In this document: piece after piece, positions 17,073 through 28,232 of the stretch
Numbering within the stretch: the first letter of the stretch is position 1
Layout of the letters: the number at the start of each line of letters is the position of its first letter
Source: an uncultured Cohaesibacter sp.
GTDB taxonomy: Bacteria; Pseudomonadota; Alphaproteobacteria; Rhizobiales; Cohaesibacteraceae
Direction of reading: 5' to 3'
Assembly (NCBI RefSeq): GCF_963678225.1
Contig: NZ_OY782763.1
Location: forward strand, 62,001-126,000
Length of the DNA stretch: 64,000 nt
Notes under the pieces: model-generated
The model's input: the letters and a program-made list of their open reading frames with translations, nothing else
What the model was told of the DNA's origin: nothing
Databases searched by the model: none
Position numbers and translations under genes: made by a program

Positions 17073-17984
17073 ATGTCCGATTTTCTTAGTGAGTTTTCTT
17101 TCAATTCTGCTACCGAATTCTTGGGTGCGCTCTCACCTTTAACATCGCCCTCAAACTTGGAAGGCTATATTTTCCGCGGCCACTCTGACGACGCATACAA
17201 GCTCATCCCCACATCCGTCCGCGCTGAAAAGAAAGACGAATTGTGGAGCAAATGCGCACTAGGAAAACCTATCGATCCTCAGTCAGAATGGGAAATTTGG
17301 CATTCACAAGCTGAATATTACTATTTGAGAGAATTTTTCAAACTTGCAGATCGGAGAGGTCTCTATGTTCCCCATGCTGACAGGGTTCGAGCGCACATGA
17401 TCTCAACATACGACACATTCTCTGACCTTATGCTTTCTGCCGGAGAGTGGTTGCCGGACGATCTTCTCGAACTCGCTGGCTTGGCTCAACACTATGGCTT
17501 GCCAACAAGGCTTCTAGATTGGAGCCATGACCCGCTGGTTTCGGCCTACTTCGCAGCTGCTTCCGCCGAGCCAGGTACGTGTCTGTCAGTATGGGCGCTG
17601 GATGCTGACCAGATGAGCTATATGAACCAAACTGTTAAACGATCTCCTTTAAAACTCGTGACGCCTCCATACCACGGGAACCCAAATCTTGCAGCACAAT
17701 CGGGCGTTTTTACCTGTTGGTCGGTTCGATTACCGAGTTTATTAGAAATCGCAAATAGCGGGCCATTGCTTGTGGACCGAAGCCCTTTGGAAGAGCTCAT
17801 TGAATCACACGCAAAGCGCCGAGAGTGGAAATTCCACCGTAGCGCTTTCTTGAAATTCAAACTTTCGTCAGAACACGCAAAGGACGTCATGAAATTATTG
17901 GAGCGGGCTGGCTACGGTACCTCACGTTTGTTTCCTGGTTATGATGGAGTTGCGAAAGAAATTATCCTAAGACATAAGTCATAA
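17073..17984 (+). CDS. FRG domain-containing protein
   Basis: A 303-residue protein with the FRG domain, named after its Phe-Arg-Gly motif, here residues 34-36 in GYIFRGHSDD. The second hallmark, LAQHYGLPTRLLDWS at about 137-151, is also present, followed by DPLVSAYFAA. The biochemical function of the family is unknown; members are scattered among bacteria and phages and are often in accessory DNA. No signal peptide or membrane span is seen. The gene is more AT-rich than its neighbours, stands alone, and follows a transposase remnant, which suggests it came by transfer. GGTG upstream of the ATG is a weak ribosome-binding site. Confidence 0.88.
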   Translation: MSDFLSEFSFNSATEFLGALSPLTSPSNLEGYIFRGHSDDAYKLIPTSVRAEKKDELWSKCALGKPIDPQSEWEIWHSQAEYYYLREFFKLADRRGLYVPHADRVRAHMISTYDTFSDLMLSAGEWLPDDLLELAGLAQHYGLPTRLLDWSHDPLVSAYFAAASAEPGTCLSVWALDADQMSYMNQTVKRSPLKLVTPPYHGNPNLAAQSGVFTCWSVRLPSLLEIANSGPLLVDRSPLEELIESHAKRREWKFHRSAFLKFKLSSEHAKDVMKLLERAGYGTSRLFPGYDGVAKEIILRHKS

Positions 17985-18295
17985 GAATGATGGGGAATAG
18001 AAGAAACCAGCGATAATTGCAGCTTTCAACCACGCCCCGTTTTCCCGCAGTTGTTTGGTACAGACAACGAGGACATTAGTTATGCAAATGCGAAGATTCA
18101 GTCTGAGCGGCAATGGCCGGGTGACTGCAACGCAAGCGGCGGCGTCGACGTTTGCCATTGCGCGCTAAGCAAGCATGCCGCTGAGCAACACGTAGTAAGC
18201 AAAAGTCACTATCTGCGCATCACCGCAAGTTTTCGTTGAAGGCTTAAGTCTCATACAGCAATTTTCAACGCCCACCTCGGACTCCCCCTAGACCT
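17985..18295. other. Gap between the FRG gene and marC
   Basis: 311 bp with no gene I can support. A short frame at about 18081-18167 (20 residues or more, Ser/Ala-rich) and a longer one at 18051-18239 have no family resemblance or good ribosome-binding site. Base composition shifts from AT-rich beside the FRG gene to GC-rich near 18100-18180, so a decayed fragment of another gene is possible, but I cannot identify it. Confidence 0.4.
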
Positions 18296-18928
18296 TCACC
18301 CAACAGCAATGATCGCCTTGATGCCATCGGCGATGAATTGCACCGAAAGTGCGGCGAGAAGAACGCCGAGCAGGCGGGTCAGGATGTTCCGTCCGCTTTC
18401 GCCCATCATCTTCTCCACCCAGCCCGCAACGACGAAGGTCAGCAGCACCAGCATCAGCACAAAAATAACGATCGCGAAGATCGCCCCGCGGCTGATCCAG
18501 TCAGAGGATTGAGAGCCCAAAAGCAGCACGGCGGAAATCGCGCCGGGCCCGGCGATGAGCGGGATCGCCAACGGGAAAACAGCAATGTCATGCATTTCAT
18601 CATCTGAGAGCGCTTGCTCGGCAGACTGCGATTTCCGCTTTTCGCGCTTTTCAAACACCATTTCGAAGGCAATGGCAAACAACAGAAGACCACCGGCGAT
18701 TCGGAAGGCTGGCAGCGAAATACCCAGCACCTGCAGTATGACATGGCCAATCAGCGCGAAAATCAACAAAATCCCCGCAGCCACGATCACCGCCCGCGTC
18801 CCGATTTTAATGCGTGCCTGCTTGGACGCACCACTGGTCACAGCAAGAAAGATCGGCGCAAGACCAATCGGATCAATGGTAACGAAAAGGGTGACAAATG
18901 CATTGAGCATGACGTCAATTGGCGGCAT
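18296..18928 (-). CDS. MarC family integral membrane protein
   Basis: A 210-residue inner-membrane protein with about six hydrophobic spans. The opening VTLFVTIDPIGLAPIFLAVT and the mid-protein segment FPLAIPLIAGPGAISAVLLL are the two repeat motifs of the MarC/UPF0056 family. Early reports of a role in multidrug resistance were not upheld, and the function is unknown. A polar, charged loop (KREKRKSQSAEQ) separates the halves at about residues 93-112. It is divergent from gyrA, sharing a 216 bp region. Confidence 0.94.
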   Translation of the reverse strand: MPPIDVMLNAFVTLFVTIDPIGLAPIFLAVTSGASKQARIKIGTRAVIVAAGILLIFALIGHVILQVLGISLPAFRIAGGLLLFAIAFEMVFEKREKRKSQSAEQALSDDEMHDIAVFPLAIPLIAGPGAISAVLLLGSQSSDWISRGAIFAIVIFVLMLVLLTFVVAGWVEKMMGESGRNILTRLLGVLLAALSVQFIADGIKAIIAVG

Positions 18929-19144
18929 TCAGGGCGCCTTTCTGCGAAAAACAGGGTTGGACAATGTGCGATAAAGCGATGCGATATCAAATGTGAAACC
19001 CATCATTGACCATGCGTGCAACATATTCAACATCCATCCTGTGATTGTTGCGCCATTTTGCGCACAGGAAGCGAGCAAAACTTTGCTGCGCGAGGCTAAA
19101 TCAGCTATACAGGGATACCTTTTGACAGGGATAGAGATTCTCCT

Positions 19145-21946
19145 TTGACAGATACACAAGATACACTCTCGGGCGACGGTCCCGGTACCGATATCAAGCC
19201 CGTATCCATAACGGATGAAATGAAGCGCAGTTATCTCGATTATGCGATGAGCGTGATCGTGTCTCGTGCGCTGCCCGATGTTCGCGACGGCCTCAAGCCG
19301 GTGCATCGCCGTATTCTTTATTCGATGCATGAAAATGGCTACGAGTGGAATAAGGCGTACCGCAAGTCTGCGCGTGTTGTCGGTGACGTCATGGGTAAAT
19401 ATCACCCTCATGGTGATAGTGCCATTTATGACGCATTGGTGCGCATGACGCAGGACTTCTCCCTGCGCGTTCCGCTCGTCGAGGGCCAGGGTAACTTCGG
19501 CTCGGTCGATGGCGACAGTGCTGCTGCCATGCGTTATACGGAATGTCGCCTTGAAAAGGTCGCCTCCACATTGCTGGACGATCTGGACAAGGACACCGTT
19601 GATTTCGTCGATAACTATGACGGCTCCGAAAGCGAACCGGCTGTTCTGCCTGCCAAATTCCCGGACCTGCTGGTCAACGGGGCAGGGGGTATCGCCGTCG
19701 GCATGGCAACCAATATTCCGCCGCACAATCTGGGCGAAGTGATTGACGCCTCCGTCGCTCTTATCGACAATCCGAGCCTCAGCCCCGAAGAACTGATGGA
19801 AATCGTCCCGGGTCCGGATTTCCCGACTGGCGGTATCATTCTTGGCCGCGCCGGCATTCGCAGCGCATATGCAACGGGCCGCGGCTCGGTCATGATGCGA
19901 AGCAAGGTCGACGTGGAAGAGATCCGCAAAGACCGCATGGCGCTGATCGTTCACGAGATTCCCTATCAGGTGAACAAGGCGACGATGATCGAGAAGATCG
20001 CGGAAGCCGTGCGCGACAAGCGCATTGAAGGCATCTCCGATATTCGCGACGAATCTGACCGTCAGGGCATGCGCGTAGTTATTGAGCTGAAACGCGACGC
20101 GGTCCCCGATGTCGTTCTCAATCAGCTCTACCGCTTTAGCCAGCTGCAAACCTCGTTTGGTTGCAACATGGTTGCGCTGAATGGTGGCAAACCAGAGCTG
20201 ATGAACCTGCGTGATATTCTGGTCGCCTTCAACGCCTTCCGCGAAGAAGTTGTCAGCCGCCGGACCAAGTTCCTGCTCAACAAGGCCCGCGATCGGGCTC
20301 ATGTGCTGGTTGGCTTGGCCATCGCTGTTGCCAACATTGACGAAGTCATCCGTACCATCCGTCAGGCACCGGATCCGGCAACGGCCCGGGCCCAGTTGAT
20401 GGAACGCCGCTGGCCTGCGGAAGATGTCGCTCCCCTGATCACACTGATCGACGATCCGCGTCACACGATTCATGAAGATGGCACCTATAACCTCTCGGAA
20501 GAGCAGGCACGCGCCATTCTCGATCTGCGCCTGCAGCGTTTGACAGCTCTGGGTCGTGATGAAGTTGGCGATGAACTGAATGCGCTGGGTGAAAAGATTT
20601 CGGACTATCTTGATATCCTGCGCTCACGTGAACGCATTTTCACCATCGTTAAAGATGAAATGCTCGCGCTCAAGGAAGAGTTCGCCACCCCGCGTAAAAC
20701 GGAAATTGTCGAGGGCGGCGCAGACTTTGACGACGAGGATCTGATCCAGCGCGAAGACATGGTCGTGACCTTCTCGCACTCTGGCTACATCAAGCGTGTT
20801 CCGCTTTCCACCTACCGCGCACAGCGTCGTGGTGGCAAAGGACGCTCGGGCATGGCCACCAAGGATGAGGATTTCGTCACACGGCTGTTTGTGGGCAACA
20901 CCCACACACCGGTGCTGTTCTTCTCCTCGCGCGGCATTGCCTACAAGATGAAGGTCTGGCGCCTGCCGCTCTCTGCCCCACAAGGCAAGGGCAAGGCCCT
21001 GATCAACCTGCTACCACTGCAACAAGGCGAAATCATCACGTCGATCCTTCCTCTGCCGGAAGATGAAGAGAGCTGGGATACGCTCGACCTGATGTTCGCC
21101 ACCGTTTCCGGCTCTGTGCGTCGTAACAAGCTGTCGGACTTCAAACAGGTCAACCGCAACGGTAAGATCGCCATGAAGTTCGAAGAAGGTGTTGAAGATG
21201 GGATCGTTGGCGTTGAAACCTGCAGCGCGACCGATGATGTTCTTCTGACCACAGCCAAGGGCCAATGCATCCGCTTCCCGGTTGAAGATGTGCGCGTCTT
21301 CCAGTCTCGCGGGTCCACCGGCGTACGCGGCATCCGTCTTGAAGAAGACGACAAGGTCATCTCCATGTCGATCCTTCATCACTTCGATGCAACGCCTGAA
21401 GAAAGAAACGAGTATCTGCGTCAGGCAAACGCTGCCCGTCGCGCCGTCAATGGCGAGGATGGGGCAGAAGTCGCCGCAGATGCACCAACCACCGCATTGC
21501 CGGTTGAACGCTACGCTGAAATGGGAGCGGCAGAACAGTTTGTTCTGACCCTTTCCGAAAATGGCTACGGTAAACGCTCTTCCTGCTATGAATATCGCAC
21601 CTCGGGTCGTGGCGGCAAAGGCATCGTCGCTATGGCGGTCAACGAGCGCAACGGACGTCTGGTCGCCAGCTTCCCGGCGGAAGAAACCGACCAGATCATG
21701 CTCGTCACCAATGGCGGCCAGCTTATTCGTTGTCCGATTGACGGTATCCGCATCGCCGGTCGCTCCACTCAGGGTGTCACGGTCTTCAAGACCCGTGAAA
21801 ACGAGAGTGTGGTTTCGGTAGAGCGTATTCCTGAGGATGAGAAAGAGGAAACCGACGAAACGAGTGTTGATCCGACAGGTGAAGCACCATCCGGCGAAAC
21901 GCCTTCTGACGATACGCCTTCGGATGATACGCCAGAACAGGAATAA
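19145..21946 (+). CDS. gyrA: DNA gyrase subunit A
   Basis: Breakage-reunion subunit of gyrase, which introduces negative supercoils. The 933-residue protein has the catalytic tyrosine in [10 protein letters not shown] (near residue 125), the quinolone-contact helix [15 protein letters not shown] with Ser and Asp at the two main resistance positions, and the GyrA box QRRGGKG that starts the DNA-wrapping C-terminal domain. A 30-residue alphaproteobacterial-type insertion (about 775-800) and an acidic Ser/Thr/Asp/Pro-rich tail follow. The start is TTG at 19145, with GGGATAGAGA upstream; the first Met after it would remove conserved N-terminal residues. Confidence 0.98.
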   Translation: MTDTQDTLSGDGPGTDIKPVSITDEMKRSYLDYAMSVIVSRALPDVRDGLKPVHRRILYSMHENGYEWNKAYRKSARVVGDVMGKYHPHGDSAIYDALVRMTQDFSLRVPLVEGQGNFGSVDGDSAAAMRYTECRLEKVASTLLDDLDKDTVDFVDNYDGSESEPAVLPAKFPDLLVNGAGGIAVGMATNIPPHNLGEVIDASVALIDNPSLSPEELMEIVPGPDFPTGGIILGRAGIRSAYATGRGSVMMRSKVDVEEIRKDRMALIVHEIPYQVNKATMIEKIAEAVRDKRIEGISDIRDESDRQGMRVVIELKRDAVPDVVLNQLYRFSQLQTSFGCNMVALNGGKPELMNLRDILVAFNAFREEVVSRRTKFLLNKARDRAHVLVGLAIAVANIDEVIRTIRQAPDPATARAQLMERRWPAEDVAPLITLIDDPRHTIHEDGTYNLSEEQARAILDLRLQRLTALGRDEVGDELNALGEKISDYLDILRSRERIFTIVKDEMLALKEEFATPRKTEIVEGGADFDDEDLIQREDMVVTFSHSGYIKRVPLSTYRAQRRGGKGRSGMATKDEDFVTRLFVGNTHTPVLFFSSRGIAYKMKVWRLPLSAPQGKGKALINLLPLQQGEIITSILPLPEDEESWDTLDLMFATVSGSVRRNKLSDFKQVNRNGKIAMKFEEGVEDGIVGVETCSATDDVLLTTAKGQCIRFPVEDVRVFQSRGSTGVRGIRLEEDDKVISMSILHHFDATPEERNEYLRQANAARRAVNGEDGAEVAADAPTTALPVERYAEMGAAEQFVLTLSENGYGKRSSCYEYRTSGRGGKGIVAMAVNERNGRLVASFPAEETDQIMLVTNGGQLIRCPIDGIRIAGRSTQGVTVFKTRENESVVSVERIPEDEKEETDETSVDPTGEAPSGETPSDDTPSDDTPEQE

Positions 21947-21979
21947 GCGCTCGGCGCGCATTCTCAATATGATCACGAA

Positions 21980-22006
21980 AAAAAGGGCTCCTATGGAGCC
22001 CTTTTT
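21980..22006 (+). terminator. Terminator of gyrA
   Basis: Stem AAAAAGGGCTCC with GGAGCCCTTTTT around a three-base loop TAT, T-run to 22006, starting 34 bases after the gyrA stop. Confidence 0.92.
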
Positions 22007-22040
22007 ATTTGCCCAAAACGGCAGAGATAAAGAAGTCACT

Positions 22041-22076
22041 AAAAAAATAAGCAAGTGATCCGTCAAGATCACTTGC
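22041..22076 (-). terminator. Minus-strand terminator of the small exported protein gene
   Basis: A perfect 10 bp stem, GCAAGTGATC with GATCACTTGC (22051-22076), is preceded on the plus strand by AAAAAAATAA, so on the minus strand it is followed by a T-rich run. It lies about 80 bases after the stop at 22157 and supports that gene as a real transcription unit. Confidence 0.8.
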
Positions 22077-22156
22077 TCATTCTACCAGGTCAGAAATCTC
22101 GGTGGTGTCGCCATGGACCATCGTCCAAGCCACCGGGGTAGGGTATTCTATGAAAT

Positions 22157-22420
22157 TCAGAGGCTCACTGGTTCACAGGTTTGCGCGCCTTTTCGCGCAA
22201 TGCACTGGCCAGATGGGACATCATTCCAAAGAGACAGACTTGAGAGTTCAAAATCGGAACCATAGCCTTCAGAGAGGGCGGCGTGCCCGCTTGCTGCAAT
22301 AAAGGTCAGCCCCATGAAGCAAACAAGAAGGCCGGTTGCTACGATTAACTTGGTTCTTTTAAGAGCAGTCATTTTATCAGTCCCGAATACGGGATCCTCA
22401 TTCTGTCTTTTCATGTCCAT
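22157..22420 (-). CDS. Small predicted exported protein, unknown function
   Basis: An 87-residue protein. Residues about 22-45 form a basic-then-hydrophobic segment (KRTKLIVATGLLVCFMGLTF) like a signal peptide or anchor, with a possible cleavage after SGHAALS. The mature part would be only about 40 residues, acidic, with two cysteines (GQCIARKGAQTCEP) that could pair. I recognise no family. The ATG at 22418-22420 is chosen because GAGGAG lies 7-8 bases upstream; a longer frame starts at 22447. Its own terminator downstream supports expression. It is convergent with gyrA and divergent from coaD. Confidence 0.65.
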   Translation of the reverse strand: MDMKRQNEDPVFGTDKMTALKRTKLIVATGLLVCFMGLTFIAASGHAALSEGYGSDFELSSLSLWNDVPSGQCIARKGAQTCEPVSL

Positions 22421-22599
22421 TTTAAAGCTCCTCAGATGAAAGGGCACTGAGCGAGCCGTTCATCTTTCATTCACCTTCGTTAACATCCTTCATATATAAG
22501 ACGCGCGAAGGGGCAGAATGGTTCAAATATTTTTTCTTCCTTGTTTGTTAGACCATTTCTGTCTTGTGCTTAAAGAGCGGTGAGTCTAGGACTTTCTAC

Positions 22600-23100
22600 A
22601 TGACAGACAAAATCGCCATATACCCGGGATCCTTCGATCCGATCACCTTGGGGCACCTCGATATCGTTGAGCGCGCGTGCCATATCGTGGACAAGCTCGT
22701 GCTCGCCATTGGTGTGCATCACGGCAAGAAACCATTCTTCTCCAAAGACGAGCGCTTTGCTCTCATCAACGAAGTGGTTGCGCCCATCGCACGGGATACG
22801 AACACTGTGCTTGAAGTGGTGGCCTTTGATGACCTTGTCATCGACGTTGCCAAACGCGTTGACGCAACCATTCTGATCCGGGGGCTGCGCGATGGCACAG
22901 ACTTCGACTACGAAATGCAAATGACGGGTATGAATGAAACGCTGGCGCCAGAAATTCATACAATCTATTTGCCTTCGAGCGGCGCAGTCCGCCACATTGC
23001 TGCCAGCCTTGTGCGGCAGGTAGCAACCTTGGGCGGAGACATATCTCCGTTTGTGCCTGATGCCGTTCAGGCCGCGTTCGAACAGAAGCTCTCTAGCTGA
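22600..23100 (+). CDS. coaD: Phosphopantetheine adenylyltransferase
   Basis: Transfers AMP from ATP to 4'-phosphopantetheine, the fourth step of coenzyme A synthesis, in the cytoplasm. The 166-residue protein begins AIYPGSFDPITLGHLDIVERA, with the TxGH nucleotidyl-transferase motif, and has RGLRDGTDFDYEMQM and the C-terminal LVRQVATLGGDISPFVP segment. The ATG at 22600 gives the normal N-terminus; an upstream TTG would add 12 unrelated residues. It is the first gene of a run toward tgt; ppiA follows 11 bases later. Confidence 0.96.
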   Translation: MTDKIAIYPGSFDPITLGHLDIVERACHIVDKLVLAIGVHHGKKPFFSKDERFALINEVVAPIARDTNTVLEVVAFDDLVIDVAKRVDATILIRGLRDGTDFDYEMQMTGMNETLAPEIHTIYLPSSGAVRHIAASLVRQVATLGGDISPFVPDAVQAAFEQKLSS

Positions 23101-23111
23101 CAGGAAATTTC

Positions 23112-23660
23112 ATGGCTCTCATCCATCGCACATTGGCATGCATCGCCCTAGTTATGGCGCTTGCGCTGACTGCTCCCCTGGCCGCACAGGCTCAGGACAA
23201 GGAAAACACGCTCTATCTGGACACCAAATATGGCCGCGTGGTCATCGAGTTGCTGCCCGACATTGCCCCAAATCATGTCAAACGCATCAAAACTCTGGCA
23301 CGCCAAGGCTTTTATGATGGCCTCAAATTCCATCGGGTCATCGATGGCTTTATGGCCCAGACGGGCGATCCCCTCGGGACGGGCTCAGGCGGGTCTGATC
23401 TTCCGGATCTGAAAGCCGAATTCAGCAACCACGCCTTTACGCGCGGCACCATTGGCATGGCCCGCACCAGCGATCCAAACAGCGCCAACAGCCAGTTTTT
23501 CATCACCTTCGATGATGCGCCATGGCTCAATCGCCAATATACCGTGTGGGGCGAAGTCGTCTCAGGCATGGAATATGTTGACCAGATCAACAAGGGTGAA
23601 CCACCGCGCAATCCGGACATCATCGTCAAAATGCAGGTCGCTGCAGACGCTGCTGAATAA
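23112..23660 (+). CDS. Periplasmic cyclophilin-type peptidyl-prolyl isomerase
   Basis: Catalyses cis-trans isomerisation of prolyl bonds during protein folding. The 182-residue protein has a cleavable signal peptide (about 1-27, ending AAQAQD), so it acts in the periplasm. The cyclophilin core is intact: FHRVIDGFMAQTGDP carries the catalytic Arg and the Phe and Gln of the active site, and NSANSQFFITFDDAPWL follows. AGGAAA precedes the ATG. The next gene is a cytoplasmic paralogue, a pairing typical of this order. Confidence 0.95.
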   Translation: MALIHRTLACIALVMALALTAPLAAQAQDKENTLYLDTKYGRVVIELLPDIAPNHVKRIKTLARQGFYDGLKFHRVIDGFMAQTGDPLGTGSGGSDLPDLKAEFSNHAFTRGTIGMARTSDPNSANSQFFITFDDAPWLNRQYTVWGEVVSGMEYVDQINKGEPPRNPDIIVKMQVAADAAE

Positions 23661-23688
23661 TTCCATTAACACACACTTCAACAGGATG

Positions 23689-23704
23689 AAGCCACCTGTG
23701 GCTT
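23689..23704. repeat. Tight palindrome between the two cyclophilin genes
   Basis: AAGCCAC-CT-GTGGCTT is a 7 bp inverted repeat with only two bases between the arms. The loop is too small for a good RNA hairpin, so a protein-binding site is as likely. It is 40 bases before the second cyclophilin start. Confidence 0.35.
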
Positions 23705-23743
23705 GAATTCAAGGACCCTTTCGAACCAATAAGGAAGAGACAA

Positions 23744-24217
23744 TTGGCAGAGATTAAAGATCCCGAAAACACACTCGTTATGGAAACCACCAAAGGCAAG
23801 GTTGTCATCGCCCTGCGCCCGGACCTGGCACCGGCCCATTGCGAACGCCTCAAAGAGTTGGCTCGTGAAGGCTTTTACGATGGCATCGTCTTCCACCGCG
23901 TGATCGACGGTTTCATGGCGCAGGTTGGCTGCCCGCATGGCACCGGCACCGGCGGATCCGACAAGCCGAACCTGAAAGCAGAATTCTCCACAACCAAGCA
24001 TGTTCGCGGCTCTTGCTCCATGGCTCGTGCCATGGACCCGAACTCTGCCAACAGCCAGTTCTTCATCTGCTTTGATACCGCTCCTTGGCTCGACAACCAG
24101 TATACCTACTGGGGTGACGTTATCGAGGGCATGGAAAATATCGACAAGATCAAACGCGGCGAGCCGGTTCAGGATCCTGACAGCATCGTTTCCATGAAAG
24201 TCGCAGCAGACCTTTAA
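23744..24217 (+). CDS. Cytoplasmic cyclophilin-type peptidyl-prolyl isomerase
   Basis: A 157-residue cyclophilin without a signal peptide, so it should act in the cytoplasm. The active site segment FHRVIDGFMAQVGCP and the loop NSANSQFFICFDTAPWLDNQ are complete. The start is TTG at 23744, supported by AAGGAAGAGA about 5 bases upstream; the next Met (in LVMETTKG) would cut into the first strand. It lies between the periplasmic paralogue and a VOC-family gene, all on the plus strand. Confidence 0.95.
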   Translation: MAEIKDPENTLVMETTKGKVVIALRPDLAPAHCERLKELAREGFYDGIVFHRVIDGFMAQVGCPHGTGTGGSDKPNLKAEFSTTKHVRGSCSMARAMDPNSANSQFFICFDTAPWLDNQYTYWGDVIEGMENIDKIKRGEPVQDPDSIVSMKVAADL

Positions 24218-24256
24218 GGTCTGGCGCACATTAAAGATTGAGGAGCCCGGACCGCA

Positions 24257-24661
24257 ATGAGCTATGACACCCGTTTTCCCAAAATGCGCGTTGCCCGCTC
24301 ATGTCGCGATTTCGAAGCCATCAAGCGCTTCTATTGCGATGGTCTGGGCTTTTCCCTTCTCGGCTCCTTTGAGGGGCACAATGGCTTTGATGGACTGTTC
24401 ATTGGCCACCCGAATGCACCCTATCATCTGGAATTCACCAGAGAGCAGGGGATAACCGCCCCCAAAGCCCCAGATGAAGAAGGCCTGCTCATCTTCTATC
24501 TGCCAGACACGGCAGAATGGCAGAAACGGGTTGATATGATGCGCGATGCGGGATATGAACCCGTTCAATCCAACAATACCTATTGGGATGTCGACGGGAT
24601 CACCTTTGAAGATCCCGATGGATATCGTGTTGTCCTGCAAAACCGCGCTTGGTCAAACTGA
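24257..24661 (+). CDS. VOC (glyoxalase/dioxygenase superfamily) protein
   Basis: A 134-residue single-domain vicinal oxygen chelate protein with two paired beta-alpha-beta-beta-beta units. Recognisable elements are the opening ARSCRDFEAIKRFYCDGLGF, the HLEFTREQG strand, and the closing WDVDGITFEDPDGYRVVLQN. The His and Glu residues that could hold a metal are present. Members include lyases, dioxygenases and antibiotic-binding proteins, and the substrate here cannot be told. GAGGAG precedes the ATG. It lies in the coaD-tgt run. Confidence 0.88.
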   Translation: MSYDTRFPKMRVARSCRDFEAIKRFYCDGLGFSLLGSFEGHNGFDGLFIGHPNAPYHLEFTREQGITAPKAPDEEGLLIFYLPDTAEWQKRVDMMRDAGYEPVQSNNTYWDVDGITFEDPDGYRVVLQNRAWSN

Positions 24662-24706
24662 ATGACCGGGCGCCCTGTAAACGCCCATTTGAGAATCGCC
24701 TGAACC

Positions 24707-27000
<2,294 letters not shown>

Positions 27001-27032
27001 AGCGCCAATCAGCGCGATGCACAAAAGACACC

Positions 27033-27070
27033 AAGGGCATAGTCTCTCGCAGAGGCTGTGGCCTTTTCTT
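27033..27070 (+). terminator. Terminator of the queA-tgt run
   Basis: A 14-position stem (27033-27046 with 27052-27065) containing G-U pairs and one mismatch, loop TCGCA, followed by TTTTCTTT. It is 32 bases after the tgt stop. Confidence 0.75.
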
Positions 27071-27149
27071 TATGTCAAAACCGAGAACGAAACCAGATGT
27101 GACATAAACCGACTATGACGAAAACGCAGATCAAAGTGGGAGAAGAGAG

Positions 27150-27225
27150 TGGTACGCCATCAAGGGTTCGAACCTTGGACCGTCCGATTAAGAGTCGGAT
27201 GCTCTACCAGCTGAGCTAATGGCGC
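27150..27225 (-). tRNA. tRNA-Lys (anticodon CUU)
   Basis: The minus strand folds as a 76-base tRNA with encoded CCA. The anticodon stem TCCGA/TCGGA holds the loop CTCTTAA, anticodon CTT, reading AAG lysine codons. D-loop (AGCTGGTAGAGC) and T-arm (GGTTCGAACC) are standard, and the discriminator is A. The acceptor pairs GCGCCAT with ATGGCGT, which puts a G-U pair at position 1-72. Confidence 0.96.
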
Positions 27226-27448
27226 TTAACCAACAACAAAACGAGAAGTCTTGTTTATCAATTTGATGACAGTCTTTTACCAGAGCAGGAGAAAAAATCA
27301 ATATACGCGTTAATACGCTTTCGGGTGTTCTGCACCGTTTTGTTGAATTTTTTCATCCATCCGAAAAACAACGGTCCAAAGCGCACAGCTTCAACAGCCA
27401 GGCCGGGAACCTTCTTTGCAATATCAATGATTTGGGGGAAGAGGGGAA

Positions 27449-27524
27449 TGGTATGCCCGGAAGGATTCGAACCTTCGACCGTCCGATTAAAAGTCGGATG
27501 CTCTACCAACTGAGCTACGGGCAC
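27449..27524 (-). tRNA. tRNA-Lys (anticodon UUU), copy 1
   Basis: A 76-base tRNA with encoded CCA on the minus strand. The anticodon loop CTTTTAA gives TTT, which reads AAA and AAG. The acceptor stem GTGCCCG pairs with CGGGCAT with G-U at 1-72, discriminator A. The sequence is identical to the copy at 27738-27813. Confidence 0.96.
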
Positions 27525-27737
27525 ATATTCCATAAGCGACAGTAAAACCATCGCATTGCCTTTGTATTAAAGGCCGGACCCTTGTAGCAGAATTTTCCAC
27601 TCAGTCGAGCGATGAATTCCGCTAAATATGGTTTTCTACAACAAATTTGCCAAGAAAACCAAACCACAACCGAAATCCAAAACCGCTCAATTCCACAATT
27701 AGGAGGATCACATAAACGCTTCAAATTTCAAGGAAAA

Positions 27738-27813
27738 TGGTATGCCCGGAAGGATTCGAACCTTCGACCGTCCGATTAAAAGTCGGATGCTCTACCAACT
27801 GAGCTACGGGCAC
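27738..27813 (-). tRNA. tRNA-Lys (anticodon UUU), copy 2
   Basis: Identical over all 76 bases to the copy 213 bases to the left, with the same G-U closing pair, anticodon TTT and encoded CCA. The flanks differ beyond a few bases, so the duplication is not very recent or only the tRNA is kept identical by selection or gene conversion. Confidence 0.96.
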
Positions 27814-28232
27814 TTAACGTTGGTGAGCGCTGTTGTAACGCATTTTACGCCCCAGTCAACACCCTCACCAAATTCATTTCACTTTTCGTGGAAAACCCTC
27901 ATTAAGGTCATAAATTCGTGATTTCAAATCCGAATAGAGAAGCGATCACGGCGTGTTTCCACGGCACGTTTCAATCTCTGGCTCTCTGTCCATCTGGAAT
28001 CGACCTGAGCGGAAGAAAGCCTGCTTGCCCGATCTCCAAGTGCAAAGGTGGATAAATAGGGATATTGGCATCATCTTTGAAATCGGCATGCTAAAGCTGG
28101 GTCTGAAGAAGTGTTCAAGCCATATCGCGACAGCGTGATTGGACAAGGCTATCTCTGCCCCCTAAGCAGGAAACCACGCTTTGAAAGTATGAAGTCGAGA
28201 ATTTGGTATTTTGCAATTGAAGGAGCTAGGAA
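27814..28232. other. Gap between tRNA-Lys and ccdA
   Basis: 419 bp. It should hold the promoter of the minus-strand tRNA-Lys and of ccdA. A 61-codon frame at 27953-28138 has no recognisable content or good ribosome-binding site, and I do not call it. No terminator or structured element stands out. Confidence 0.45.

Noticed and set aside
17073-18295. A toxin-antitoxin pair formed by the FRG gene and a short downstream frame (18051-18239).
   Set aside because: The downstream frame has no ribosome-binding site, is 67 bases away, and has no antitoxin-like features.
18929-20473. A 514-codon open frame on the minus strand across the start of gyrA.
   Set aside because: It is fully antisense to the conserved gyrA N-terminal domain and arises from gyrA codon usage; the translation is His/Asn/Arg-rich with no family signal.
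21011-22072. A 353-codon minus-strand open frame across the 3' end of gyrA and its terminator.
   Set aside because: It is antisense to gyrA and runs through the gyrA terminator; no ribosome-binding site or domain.
27258-27551. A 97-codon frame overlapping tRNA-Lys, including VAQLVEHPTFNRTVEGSNPS.
   Set aside because: That peptide is a well-known artefact of translating tRNA genes.
27953-28138. A 61-codon plus-strand frame between tRNA-Lys and ccdA.
   Set aside because: No supporting ribosome-binding site, domain or signal peptide.
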